Shown in pieces: positions 40,078 through 49,083 of a stretch of 64,000 nt of DNA (the first letter of the stretch is position 1; the number at the start of each line of letters is the position of its first letter). Where the stretch lies: assembly GCF_003751225.1 (NCBI RefSeq), contig NZ_RJKE01000001.1, positions 992,001 through 1,056,000 on the forward strand. Reading direction: 5' to 3'. The translations under genes were made by a program, and so were the position numbers. This stretch comes from Actinocorallia herbida. GTDB lineage: Bacteria > Actinomycetota > Actinomycetes > Streptosporangiales > Streptosporangiaceae. A model generated the notes under the pieces. The model saw only the letters and a list, made by a program, of their open reading frames with translations, was not told the DNA's origin and searched no databases.

Positions 40078-40907
40078 AAGACAACCTCCCCAAGGCGACG
40101 GTGCTCACGCGGATCGCGCTCGGCTTCGCGCTGATCCTGTCGGCGTTCCCGATCTACTGGATGTTCATCATCGCCACCCGCGGCAACGACGTCGTCGGCC
40201 AGGTGCCGCCGCCGCTGCTGCCGGGCGGCAACCTGGGCGAGAACCTCGAGCGCCTGTGGGACATGCGGGACGCCAACTTCGTCCTCGGCCTCACCAACTC
40301 CGCGATCATCGCCACCACGGTGACGGTGTCGGTGGTCGTGCTCAGCAGCCTCGCCGGGTTCGCCTTCGCGAAGCTGCGGTTCAAGGGCCGCGACGGGCTG
40401 CTCGTCACCGTCCTGCTGACGATGGCGGTGCCGCTCCAGCAGATGGGCATCATCCCGCTCTACATCATGATGGTGAAGCTCGGCTGGACCGACCAGTTGC
40501 AGGCCGTCATCCTGCCGTTCCTGGTCAACGCGTTCGGTGTCTTCTTCATGCGGCAGTACGCCGAGCAGGCGATCCCGGACGAGCTGATCGAGGCCGCGCG
40601 CGTCGATGGCTGCTCGACCCTGCGGATCTACTGGAGCATCGTGCTCCCGGCGCTGCGCCCGGCCATCGCGGTCCTCGGCCTGCTCACCTTCATGCAGACC
40701 TGGAACGAGTTCATCTGGCCGATGGCCGTGCTCACCCAGTCGAACCCGACGGTCCAGCTGTCCCTGTCCAACCTGAACGGCGCGCACTTCCAGGACTACA
40801 CGCTGGTGTTCACCGGCACCGCCCTGGCGACGCTGCCGCTGATCGTCATCTTCATTCTGTTCGGCCGCCAGATCGTCGGCGGCATCATGGAAGGGGCCGT
40901 CAAGTAA
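40074..40907 (+). CDS. cebG: Cellobiose ABC permease CebG
   Basis: The 277-residue MalG-type permease has six predicted membrane segments (first LTRIALGFALILSAFPIYWMFIIATRG) and the EAA loop IEAARVDGCSTLRIYWSIVLPALRPAIAVLGLL near residue 180. The GTG start overlaps the cebF stop, and the stop TAA overlaps the bglC ATG by one base, so the permease and glucosidase genes are coupled. It forms the second half of the membrane channel with CebF. Sequence and operon position are those of Streptomyces CebG. Confidence 0.9.
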   Translation: MKDNLPKATVLTRIALGFALILSAFPIYWMFIIATRGNDVVGQVPPPLLPGGNLGENLERLWDMRDANFVLGLTNSAIIATTVTVSVVVLSSLAGFAFAKLRFKGRDGLLVTVLLTMAVPLQQMGIIPLYIMMVKLGWTDQLQAVILPFLVNAFGVFFMRQYAEQAIPDELIEAARVDGCSTLRIYWSIVLPALRPAIAVLGLLTFMQTWNEFIWPMAVLTQSNPTVQLSLSNLNGAHFQDYTLVFTGTALATLPLIVIFILFGRQIVGGIMEGAVK

Positions 40908-42286
40908 TGGCTACTCGGGGGTTCCCTGAAGGTTTCGCCTGGGGCGCGGCCACCGCCTCGTACCAGATCGAGGGCTCCGTGACGGCCGACGGCCGCGGCG
41001 CCTCCATCTGGGACACGTTCGCGCACACGCCCGGCAAGGTCCTGAACGGGGAGAACGGCGACGTCGCGGTCGACCATTACGCCCGCTACGCCGAAGACGT
41101 GGCCCTCATGGGGTCGCTCGGGCTGAACGCCTACCGCTTCTCCCTGTCGTGGCCGCGGATCCAGCCCGGCGGCCGCGGGGTGAACGGCGCGGGCCTCGAC
41201 TTCTACAAGAGGCTCGTGGACGAACTGCTGGAGCAGGGCATCACGCCGTACGCCACGCTCTACCACTGGGACCTGCCTCAGGAGCTCCAGGACGCGGGCG
41301 GCTGGCCCGAGCGCGACACCGCCTACCGGTTCGCCGAGTACGCGCAGGTCGCGCACGAGGCGCTGTCGGACCGGGTGAAGCACTGGATGACGGTCAACGA
41401 GCCGTGGTGCGCGGCCTTCCTGGGCTACGGCTCGGGCGACCACGCCCCGGGCCTGCGCTCCTCGGCGCAGGCCGTGCGGGCGGCGCACCACCTGCTGCTC
41501 GCGCACGGGCTCGCCGCGCCGCTGCTCAAGGCGAACGACTGCCTTGTCGGCGCCGCGCCGAACCTCTACGCGGTGACGCCGGTCTCGGACTCCGAGGCCG
41601 ACCTCGACGCGGCCCGCCGGATCGACGGCCTCCAGAACCGCTTCTTCCTGGACGCGCTCCTGCGCGGGTCCTACCCGGAGGACGTGGTCGCGGACCTCGA
41701 GCCGTTCGGCTTCGCGGACGTGGTGCAGCCCGGAGACCTCGACCTCATCGGGGGCAAGGTCGATTTCCTCGGGATCAACTACTACTCGCGGCACACCGTC
41801 TCGGCCGACCCCGACGCCGCGGGCATGGTGGCCACGTCCCCGTTCGCCTCGGCCTCTCCGTGGCCGGGCGCGGAGAGCGTCGCGTTCGTCAACGCGGGCC
41901 GTCCGGTGACCGACATGGGCTGGGAGGTGGACCCGGGGGGTCTGCACGAGATCCTCACCCGGGTCGCCAAGGAGTACCCGTCGGTGCCGCTCTACATCAC
42001 CGAGAACGGCGCCGCCTACGTCGACACCGTCGCAGACGGCGGGGTGGACGACCAGGAACGGCTCGACTACATCGAGGCGCACCTCGCGGCGTGCCACGAC
42101 GCCATCGCCGACGGCGTCCCGCTGAAGGGCTACTTCGCGTGGTCCTTCCTGGACAACTTCGAGTGGGGCTGGGGTTACGGCAAGAGGTTCGGTCTGGTCT
42201 ACGTGGACTACGAGACCCAGGTCCGCATCCCGAAGTCGAGCGCGCACTGGTACGGCCGGGTGGCCCGGCACAATGGTCTGTCGTGA
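40907..42286 (+). CDS. bglC: GH1 beta-glucosidase BglC
   Basis: The 459-residue cytoplasmic enzyme is glycoside hydrolase family 1. The acid/base Glu is in WMTVNEPWCAAFLGY near residue 166, the nucleophile Glu in LYITENGAAYVD near residue 366, and aglycone-site Trp in FAWSFLDNFEWGWGYGKRFGLVYVDY near residue 408. It hydrolyses imported cellobiose to glucose. The N-terminus GFPEGFAWGAATASYQIEGS is typical. It is cotranscribed with cebEFG, as the position after cebG with one-base overlap suggests. The cebR gene starts within its last codons (GTGA). Confidence 0.93.
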   Translation: MATRGFPEGFAWGAATASYQIEGSVTADGRGASIWDTFAHTPGKVLNGENGDVAVDHYARYAEDVALMGSLGLNAYRFSLSWPRIQPGGRGVNGAGLDFYKRLVDELLEQGITPYATLYHWDLPQELQDAGGWPERDTAYRFAEYAQVAHEALSDRVKHWMTVNEPWCAAFLGYGSGDHAPGLRSSAQAVRAAHHLLLAHGLAAPLLKANDCLVGAAPNLYAVTPVSDSEADLDAARRIDGLQNRFFLDALLRGSYPEDVVADLEPFGFADVVQPGDLDLIGGKVDFLGINYYSRHTVSADPDAAGMVATSPFASASPWPGAESVAFVNAGRPVTDMGWEVDPGGLHEILTRVAKEYPSVPLYITENGAAYVDTVADGGVDDQERLDYIEAHLAACHDAIADGVPLKGYFAWSFLDNFEWGWGYGKRFGLVYVDYETQVRIPKSSAHWYGRVARHNGLS

Positions 42287-43278
42287 ACAACCAGCGTCCC
42301 ACTCTGGAGGCGGTCGCCGCGCGGGCCGGTGTCGGGCGCGGCACCGTCTCCAGGGTCGTCAACGGCTCTCCCAAGGTCAGTCCGCAGGCGCGTGAGGCGG
42401 TCCTCAAGGCGATCGAGGAACTGGGCTATGTGCCCAACCCGGCCGCCAGGACCCTCGTCACCCGTCGGACCGACACCGTCGCCCTCGTGGTGTCGGAGTC
42501 GGAGGAGCGGATCTGGGGGGAGCCGTTCTTCGCCGGGATCATCCGGGGGATCAGCGGCGGCCTCGCCGAGACCGAGTTCCAGCTCCTGCTGGCGATGTCG
42601 CAGTCCGAGGCCGACCGCGAGCGGCTGACCCGCTATCTGACGGGCCAGCACGTCGACGGCGCGCTGCTGCTGTCGCTGCACGGCGACGACCCGCTGCCCA
42701 GGCATCTGGAGGAGCGGGGCCTGCCGACGGTCAGGGCGGGCACGGCTCCGGGGGAGACCCCCGTGGCCTATGTGGACGCCGACAACGTGGGCGGGGCCCG
42801 CCTCGCCGTGGAGCACCTCCTCGGCCGGGGCAGGTCCCGGATCGTCACCATCGCCGGCCCCCAGGACATGGGGGTGGGCGTGGACCGTCTGACGGGCTAC
42901 CGCGAGACGGTCCGGGGCGAGGGCCATGTCGCCTACGGGGACTTCTCCGAGGAGAGCGGCGCGGCCGCCATGCTGGACCTGCTGGCGCGGGTCCCGGACC
43001 TCGACGCGGTGTACGCGGCCTCGGATCCGATGGCGATCGGCGCGATGCGGGAGCTGCGCAGGGCGGGCCGCTCGGTGCCCGAGGACGTGGCGGTCGTCGG
43101 GTTCGACGACTCGGCCTCGGCCCGGTCGACGGTGCCTCCGCTCACATCGGTGCACCAACCGGTGGAGGAGATGGGCCGGGCGATGGCGGAACTGCTGCTG
43201 GCCCGGATCCAGGGCCGGGAGATCCCGACATCCGCGGTGATACTCGACACCTACCTGGTGGTACGGGAGTCCAGCTGA
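42283..43278 (+). CDS. cebR: LacI-family cellobiose repressor CebR
   Basis: The 331-residue regulator has an N-terminal LacI helix-turn-helix (PTLEAVAARAGVGRGTVSRVVNGSPKVSPQAREAV, residues about 4-38) and a hinge, then a type I binding-protein core (DTVALVVSESEERIWGEPFFAGII near residue 65; VVGFDDSASARSTVPPLTSVHQPVEEMG near residue 267). The GTG start overlaps the bglC stop. In Streptomyces CebR represses cebEFG-bglC and is released by cellobiose; its palindrome is present at 37735. Being the last gene of the same operon gives negative autoregulation. This differs from species where cebR lies upstream on its own. Confidence 0.9.
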   Translation: MNNQRPTLEAVAARAGVGRGTVSRVVNGSPKVSPQAREAVLKAIEELGYVPNPAARTLVTRRTDTVALVVSESEERIWGEPFFAGIIRGISGGLAETEFQLLLAMSQSEADRERLTRYLTGQHVDGALLLSLHGDDPLPRHLEERGLPTVRAGTAPGETPVAYVDADNVGGARLAVEHLLGRGRSRIVTIAGPQDMGVGVDRLTGYRETVRGEGHVAYGDFSEESGAAAMLDLLARVPDLDAVYAASDPMAIGAMRELRRAGRSVPEDVAVVGFDDSASARSTVPPLTSVHQPVEEMGRAMAELLLARIQGREIPTSAVILDTYLVVRESS

Positions 43279-43301
43279 GCGGGTTTACCGGTATTTCCCA
43301 C

Positions 43302-43332
43302 TTGACATAGCGGTTTTACCTTTTAGTAAAAC
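43302..43332 (+). promoter_or_regulatory. Sigma70-like promoter with inverted repeat
   Basis: TTGACA (43302-43307) and TAGTAA (43324-43329) are 16 bp apart. Inside the spacer and over the -10, GTTTTAC (43313-43319) and GTAAAAC (43326-43332) form an inverted repeat that could be an operator. The AT content is unusual for this genome. Confidence 0.6.
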
Positions 43333-43384
43333 TTCATTGCGTTCTTCTTGGGTTTGCGGGAGTTTGCGCCTATCCTCGCGTGGC

Positions 43385-44440
43385 ATGTTCCAAGAATCCT
43401 CCGCCTCTCGTGCAACCTTCGGTCAAGCTCATGTGTCCGGACATGTGAGTGAGCCGCGGCGGCCCGTTTTCGTCGGGGGATGCCCGCGGTCCGGGACCAC
43501 CCTGTTGCGCAGCATGCTGAACAGCCACCCCGAGCTGGCCATCCCGCACGAGACCTACTTCGTGGTGCCGGCCTGGCGTCGCCGTGACGCGTTCGGCGAC
43601 CTGACCGAGGAGGCCGAGCGCCGCGCGGTCGCCCGCTGGATCGTGGAGACCCCCAAGACCCGCTATCCCAGGCTCGCGCTGACCGAGGACGAGCTGTCGG
43701 ACGCGCTCGCCGCCGCTCCGCCGACCATCGGCTCCCTCATGGCCGCCGCCTTCGCCGCGTCCGCCGCCAAGCAGGACAAGCCGCGCTGGGGCGACAAGCG
43801 CCCGTCGTACATCACCAACATGAACGCGGTCTTCGGGCTCTTCCCCAACGCCCAGTTCGTCAACATCATCCGTGACCCGCGCGGCGCGATCTCCTCGATG
43901 AAGCGGATCGGCTGGAGCTGGGGCGGCCTCCCGTCCGCCACCGAGATGTGGACGCGCTCGATCGAGTCCGGCGACACCTGGCGCCGCCGCCTCGGCCCCG
44001 ACCAGTTCATGAACGTCTACTACGAGGACCTGGTGACGTCCCCCGAGGCCGTCGTCGCCCAGCTCGTCGCCTTCCTCGGACTCGACCCCGCGGGCGTCGA
44101 GGCGATGCTGCACCACCACGAGGCGAAGGACATCCCCACCGGAACCCCCTTCACCGAGGTCGCCAAGCCGGTCAACACCGACGCGATGCGCACCTGGGAG
44201 AAGGAGCTGACCGCCGAGGACCTGGCGTTCATCGACCATGTCGCGGGCCCGATCATGGCCCGGCACGGCTACGAGCCCGCCGCCCCCGTCGGCGCCGCCC
44301 CGGACGCCGAGAAGCTCCGCAAACTCCGCAAGATCCGCAGCCGCCGCACCGGCGAGATCCGCAAGCGCCAGGCCGTGGAACTCAAGCGCAAGTTCACCTA
44401 CCGCCACCCCGCTGCCTCCCGCCTCCACCTGGACGACTGA
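43385..44440 (+). CDS. Sulfotransferase-family protein
   Basis: The 351-residue protein has the PAPS-binding motifs: the 5'-phosphosulfate loop FVGGCPRSGTTLLRSMLNSHPE near residue 31 and the 3'-phosphate motif FVNIIRDPRGAISSMKRIGW near residue 160. The C-terminus is a long basic helix (LRKLRKIRSRRTGEIRKRQAVELKRKF). Such enzymes transfer sulfate to hydroxyl groups of lipids or sugars; mycobacterial Stf enzymes act on glycolipids. The true start is uncertain: ATG 43385 is used here, but GTG 43445 lies immediately before the first conserved residue. It has its own AT-rich promoter at 43302, and a 2-kb repeat field follows the stop. Confidence 0.82.
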   Translation: MFQESSASRATFGQAHVSGHVSEPRRPVFVGGCPRSGTTLLRSMLNSHPELAIPHETYFVVPAWRRRDAFGDLTEEAERRAVARWIVETPKTRYPRLALTEDELSDALAAAPPTIGSLMAAAFAASAAKQDKPRWGDKRPSYITNMNAVFGLFPNAQFVNIIRDPRGAISSMKRIGWSWGGLPSATEMWTRSIESGDTWRRRLGPDQFMNVYYEDLVTSPEAVVAQLVAFLGLDPAGVEAMLHHHEAKDIPTGTPFTEVAKPVNTDAMRTWEKELTAEDLAFIDHVAGPIMARHGYEPAAPVGAAPDAEKLRKLRKIRSRRTGEIRKRQAVELKRKFTYRHPAASRLHLDD

Positions 44441-44589
44441 CCAACCCCTTGCTCTCTTCCCGGACCGGCGACCACCACCCCGTCGCCGGTCCACCCCGCC
44501 CCGCCCCGACCATCCCACCCCCATCACGACCACAGCGCTCGCACGTCGGCCGAAACCCACCCCGCCACCGCGCTGATCGCCCCAGCCGG

Positions 44590-46420
44590 CCCCACCCACA
44601 GCGCGAAGGCAGCACCCACGCCCCGCCCGGGTCCGGGCCTCACCGCGAGCGGAATCCGACGCAGCTCCCCGCCCCCGCCCCTCGCCCCGGCCGCACCCGC
44701 CCGCAGCGCCAACACGATGCCCGCGCCCGTTCGGATCCCGGTCCCACTCGCGCTGGCCGCACTCGTCCGTAGCGTCAACGCGATGCCCGCGCCCCATCCG
44801 GGCCTCAGGTGTCGCTCGTGCCGGCCGCACCCGCCCGTGGTGCGAACACGATGCCCGCGCCCGTTCGGATCCCGGTCCCACTCGCGCTGGCCGCACTCGT
44901 CCGCAGCGCCAACACGATGCCCGCGCCCGCCCCGCCCCCTGCCCCGGTCACACTCGCCCGCAGCGCCAACGCGATGCCCGCGCCCGTCCGGGGCCGGGTG
45001 TCGCTCGTGCCGGCCGCACCCGTTCACAGCGCGAACACAGCGTCTGCGCCCCGCCTCGGTCGCAGGTGCCGCTCGCGACACTCGTGCCAGTCGTACCCGT
45101 CCATGGTGCGAACACGATGCCCGGTGCCCGTCCGAGTCCCGGTGCCGCTCACGGGCACCCGCCCGTGGTGCGAACACGGCGCCTGCGCCCCGTCCGGTTC
45201 CGGGTGCCGCTCGCTCCGCTCGCGTCAGTCGTACCCGCGTGGTGCGAACGCGATGCCTACGCCCCGTCCGGGTTCCGGATGCCGCTCGTGCCGCTCGGTC
45301 GTACCCGCCTGCGGTGCGAACACGGTGCCCGCGTTCCGGTCAAGGCGCGGTCCCGACCGCGGTGTTCGCGGCAGTCGCACCCGTCCGCGGCGCAGAGGCA
45401 GCTGCTGAGAGCCGGTAGGATCCGCGTGCCCGCCTCCCTCCTCCCGCCTCGATCCGGACGACCGAGCCCGGCCCCTTTCGCGGACCGGTGTCCCCTCGAC
45501 GTCACCGGCCCGAAACCGCACCCCACCGAGGTGGTCGCGGCAGCCCCGCCCGCGCGACCACGGCACGAACACGGCGCTCGCGTACCTGCCGGAGCCCGGC
45601 CCCCGCCACGGGGTTAGAGCCAGGCGCACCCGCCCGCGGCGCAGAGACACCGGGTGCGAGCCGGTAAGGACCTCCGGTCTGCCTGCCGCCTCCACCTGAC
45701 GACTGAGCCTCGCCCCTTCCGAGGTTCGGCGACCCGTGGTCGTCGTCGGTCCGGAACCTGGACCCCGATCGAGCCGACCCCATCCGTCCGCAGGGCGACC
45801 ACGGGGCTCGCGCGCCTGCCGGAACTCGGGTTCTGGCCACGGGGTGCAAGCCGGGCACACCCTTCTGCGGTGCGGAGGCGGGTTGCGCACCTGCCGGAAT
45901 CCGGGCTTCGGCCACGGGTGCAAGCCGGGCGCACCCGCCCGCAGCGTGTGGCGGGGTCGCGCACCTGCGGAATCCGGGCCCGAACCCGGGGTTCGAGCCA
46001 GGCGCACCCGTTCGCGGGGCGCGCCGGTCGGGGGGCGGGATCTGATCGAGGTGATCGAGCCGGGCGCACCCGTCTGCGGTGCGGAGGCGGCGCTCGCGCG
46101 CTGGTCGGGGGGCTGGCGTCTGCGCGGGCGGAAGCTGACGCCGGGGCCGGTCCTTCGTCGCCGTGACCGCGGTGATCGTAGGGGGCACGTCGGTTCGCGG
46201 CGCGCGGGGGCGGCGGGCTTGTGCCGGTCGGAGGCCGGGGCTTCGGCATGGTCGTGGATTTCCTTTCTGGTGGGCGGTGCCTGACCGGCGGGAGCGCACC
46301 GTGCGGGAGGAGGTGATCTTGGCGAAGGGCTCCGGGTCGGCGGAGTCCGTCACCCCGTAGGCCTCGTTGGCGAGCCGGGGGCGGCGGGCCGCCGTGTTCG
46401 GCATTCCGTTCTGGTGCGCA
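44590..46420. repeat. Non-coding array of degenerate tandem repeats (57-80 bp units)
   Basis: Between the sulfotransferase stop (44440) and the monooxygenase stop (46429) lies about 2 kb with no convincing gene. About 15-19 units repeat with drift. Each contains a core like CACCCGTCCGCGGTGCG followed by AACACGGTGCCCGCGCC in the left half, or GAGGCGG...CGCGCACCTGCCGG in the right half. Unit starts read at 44709, 44776, 44846, 44912, 44969, 45035, 45112, 45174, 45248 and 45320, then more loosely to about 46190. Open frames on all strands exist only because of GC bias. Units are neither identical nor separated by unique spacers. Confidence 0.8.
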
Positions 46421-46428
46421 CCACCTGG

Positions 46429-47628
46429 TCAGTAGGGGCGGAGCTGGTAGGAGGAGACGATCTTGGCGAAGGATTCGATGTCGGCGGCGGCGCGGGTGTC
46501 GGCGGCCTCGGCGGAACCGGAGGCCTCGTCGGCGATCTGGGCGCGGCGCGCTGCCATGTTCCATACGGCCATCTCCTGGTTGGCCGTGACATAGTCGCGG
46601 AGGTCGTCCTCGTAGGCGGCGAAGGCCGCGGTGTGATCGCCCGCGGCGGCCTTGAGCTCTCCGGCCAGGACATAGGCGCCGACCATGGCCATGGTGGTGC
46701 CCTGCCCGGACAGAGGCGAGCCGCAGTACGCCGCGTCGCCCAGCAGCACGACCCGGCCGCGGGACCAGGAGTCCAGGTGGATCTGGGCCGCTGCGTCGAA
46801 GTGGAAGTCGGGCGCTTCCCGCATCAGCTCCAGCAGCCGTGGCAGATGCCAGCCGCCCCCGGCCAGCGCGCGGGCCACCAGCTCCTTCTGCGCCGGGACG
46901 TCGCGGTGGTCGTAGGAGAGCGGCGTCTCTGGGTCGAACATCAGGTAGACCCGCGCCTCGGTGTTGTCGCGGGCGCTCATCACCATCGCGCCGCCCAGAC
47001 CGCCGCCGGGCAGCTGGTGCATGACCTGCCAGTGGTCGAGGCCGAGGAAGTTCGGGACCGTGCAGACCGCGGTGCAGGTGCCCAGGTCGCGGAGGAACCG
47101 CTCGGTCGGGCCGAAGGACAGGCGGCGGACGTTGGAGTGCAGCCCGTCGGCGCCGACCACGAGGTCGAAGGGGCGCCGCAGCCCGCTGTCGAAGGTGACC
47201 CGGACCTCGTCGGCGTCCTGATCCAGGGCGGCGATCGAGTCGTCGAAGAGGTACTCGATCTCTGCGCCGCCCGCCTCGACGAGCGCCAGGGCCAGGTCGT
47301 CGCGGAGGATCTCGAGGTCGGGGCTGCTGAGATCGCCGCCGCTCACCGTGCGCTCGGTGCTGCGGTACAGCTCGGCGCCGTCCGCGTCGACCACGGACAT
47401 GCCGCGCATTCCGACGGCCTTGGCGCGCAACCTCTCCAGCACGCCCATCCGCGCGGCGACGTCCAGCGCGGGGCCGCGCACGTCGATCGCCTGGCCGCCG
47501 GGGCGGATGGAGGGCGCCCGCTCCACGACGGTCACGGCGCAGCCGTAGCGGTTCAGCCAGTAGGCCGCGGCGGGGCCGGCGACGCTCGCGCCGGAGATCA
47601 GGATCCGCAGGCCGCTCAGTTCGCTCAT
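46429..47628 (-). CDS. FAD-dependent aromatic-type monooxygenase
   Basis: The 399-residue flavoprotein of the PHBH/UbiH class has an N-terminal FAD motif (LRILISGASVAGPAAAYWLNRYGCAVTVVERAP, about residues 6-38), DG motif LVVGADGLHSNVRR near residue 155, and GD motif GRVVLLGDAAYCGSPLSGQGTTMA near residue 287. Enzymes hydroxylate phenolic or polyketide substrates, or tetracycline-like drugs. The ATG at 47628 is preceded by GAGGA; the frame opens upstream but within the operator. It is divergent from the TetR gene 47715, so TetR probably represses it. No biosynthetic cluster surrounds it; it is a stand-alone pair isolated between two repeat arrays, suggesting a detoxification island. Confidence 0.87.
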   Translation of the reverse strand: MSELSGLRILISGASVAGPAAAYWLNRYGCAVTVVERAPSIRPGGQAIDVRGPALDVAARMGVLERLRAKAVGMRGMSVVDADGAELYRSTERTVSGGDLSSPDLEILRDDLALALVEAGGAEIEYLFDDSIAALDQDADEVRVTFDSGLRRPFDLVVGADGLHSNVRRLSFGPTERFLRDLGTCTAVCTVPNFLGLDHWQVMHQLPGGGLGGAMVMSARDNTEARVYLMFDPETPLSYDHRDVPAQKELVARALAGGGWHLPRLLELMREAPDFHFDAAAQIHLDSWSRGRVVLLGDAAYCGSPLSGQGTTMAMVGAYVLAGELKAAAGDHTAAFAAYEDDLRDYVTANQEMAVWNMAARRAQIADEASGSAEAADTRAAADIESFAKIVSSYQLRPY

Positions 47629-47647
47629 TCTCGGTTCCTCCTCGGGG

Positions 47648-47688
47648 AAACTGTGTCCGTCGGACACGGTGTACCATAGACACAGTTT
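47648..47688. promoter_or_regulatory. Operator region between monooxygenase and TetR genes
   Basis: An outer inverted repeat AAACTGTGTC (47648-47657) / GACACAGTTT (47679-47688) encloses GTGTCC-GTC-GGACAC (47653-47667). The nested arms make a compact divergent operator that ends 26 bp before the TetR ATG and starts 20 bp before the monooxygenase ATG. Confidence 0.75.
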
Positions 47689-47714
47689 GCCGCCGAGCGC
47701 AAGGAGGTATCGAG

Positions 47715-48404
47715 ATGGCCGCCGATCTGACGGCGAACGCCCTGCTCTGGGAGCGGCGCACCCCGCCGAGCCGGGGGCCCAAGCCGACGTTGCGGCTCGA
47801 CACGATCACCGAGGCGGGCATCGGCCTCGCCGACGCGGGCGGGCTCGCGGCGGTGACCATGCAGCGGGTCGCGGAACAGGTCGGCGTCACCAAGATGGCG
47901 CTGTACCGGTACGTTCCGGGCAAGGTCGAACTCGTCGCGCTGATGACCGACCAGGCGCTCGGCGCGCCCCCACCCCTCCCATCGGGGGGCTGGCGGGATC
48001 GGCTCGACACCTGGGCCCGGCACATGTACACGCGGTTCTCCGCCCACCCATGGACCCTGGAGGCGACCGTGGGGCCGCGCGCGATCGGCCCCAACGAACT
48101 CGACTGGATGGAGCAGGCCACCGCGGCCCTCACGGGCACCGGCCTGCCCGGCCCACAGATGCTCGACGTGGCGGCGACCCTCACCGGCCACGTCCGGATG
48201 GTCGCCCAGCAGGGCGCCGCCGCCCCGACCGGCGCCGTCGAACGCGAACTCGCCGCGACGATCAGCACCCTGCTGGCCGACCGTGCGGACCGCTACCCCG
48301 CCCTCACCAAGGCCCTCGCCGTCTCCGGCGGCCAGGACCAGGCCCTGGACTTCGGCCTACGCTGCATCCTCGACGGCGTCGCCTCCCGCATCACCTCCGG
48401 CTGA
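47715..48404 (+). CDS. TetR-family regulator (TetR C-terminal class)
   Basis: The 229-residue regulator has a winged N-terminus and helix-turn-helix (LRLDTITEAGIGLADAGGLAAVTMQRVAEQVGVTKMALYRYVPGKVELVALMTDQAL, about residues 26-83). A TetR_C-type ligand domain then begins near residue 96 (LDTWARHMYTRFSAHPWTLEA). The MALYRYVPGKVEL pattern is typical of drug-response TetR proteins. An AGGAGG site lies 5 bases before the ATG. The divergent FAD monooxygenase and the nested palindrome between them point to a substrate-inducible resistance or degradation pair. It is followed by a second repeat array. Confidence 0.87.
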   Translation: MAADLTANALLWERRTPPSRGPKPTLRLDTITEAGIGLADAGGLAAVTMQRVAEQVGVTKMALYRYVPGKVELVALMTDQALGAPPPLPSGGWRDRLDTWARHMYTRFSAHPWTLEATVGPRAIGPNELDWMEQATAALTGTGLPGPQMLDVAATLTGHVRMVAQQGAAAPTGAVERELAATISTLLADRADRYPALTKALAVSGGQDQALDFGLRCILDGVASRITSG

Positions 48405-48419
48405 CTGACCCCGGGCCAA

Positions 48420-49070
48420 GTCCCGTATCACCTCCGGCCTGCGATTCCGCGTCGGTGCCCTGGTCGCCCATGCGCGCAGCCCGGCCGGGCGGACGTGCCC
48501 TGCGGCGCTTTCGCGTGGTCGCGACCTGATCGAGTGAGCGCGGGTCGGTTGTGCGCTGTGGTTTTTCCGGGTGGTCGCGACCTGGTCGGGTGGGGTGCGG
48601 GTCGGCTGAGCGGCCGTTCCGCGGTGCTTCCGCGCGTCGCGACCCGACCGGGTGAGGACGGGGTCGGTGTGGCGTTGCGGGTGGGGGCTTGGGCCGGAGA
48701 CGCGCGGGGGCCGCCCAGGTGGGCGTGTTCTGGGGGTGCGCGCGTGTGAGCCGGGTGCGGGTGGGGTCGGCTCGGACGGTGCGCCCCGAGGCCGGTTTCC
48801 GCCTGTCGGCGCCTTGGCCGGGTGGTGAGGGGGCGGATCGGCGGCCGCGTCCCCGGTGCGCGGCTCCGCGCGTCGGTGCCCTGGCCGGGAGAGCCCGGTC
48901 GGGTGAAGGCCGGGGTCGGCTTGGCGGTCGTGTCTCGGGTGGTTTCGCGGGGCGGGGGTCCTGGTCAGGGTGCTGGTGGGGTCGGTTCGGTGGCGGTGTC
49001 TTCGGGGTGCGGCGGCGCGGGTGGGGACGGGCGGCGGGGTGTCGGGGCCGGGGTGTTCGGAGGGGTTCGG
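48420..49070. repeat. Second non-coding array of degenerate repeats
   Basis: Units of 50-85 bp between the TetR stop and the AraC start contain variants of GGTCGCGACCTGGTCGGGTG...GCGGGTCGG and TTCCGCG, for example beginning near 48493, 48549 and 48606, then GGT(C)GGTGCCCTGGCCGG-type units near 48800-48960. There is no gene. The motif differs from the array at 44590-46420 but the style (degenerate, 50-85 bp, 3' of a gene) is the same. Confidence 0.65.
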
Positions 49071-49083
49071 GGATACTGGGAGG

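Noticed and set aside
43424-43447. Palindrome around TGTCCGGACA before the sulfotransferase
   Set aside because: Only 10 bp are symmetrical and it lies within the likely coding start region; too weak to call an operator.
44590-46420. CRISPR-like array
   Set aside because: The repeats are degenerate, 57-80 bp long, lack unique spacers of constant length, and no cas genes are in the window.
45614-48268. An 884-codon minus-strand open frame spanning the repeat array and the monooxygenase
   Set aside because: It is in a different frame from the clear flavin monooxygenase and covers the TetR promoter region.
46429-48404. Part of an antibiotic biosynthesis cluster
   Set aside because: No polyketide or other biosynthetic genes accompany the monooxygenase and TetR pair in the window.
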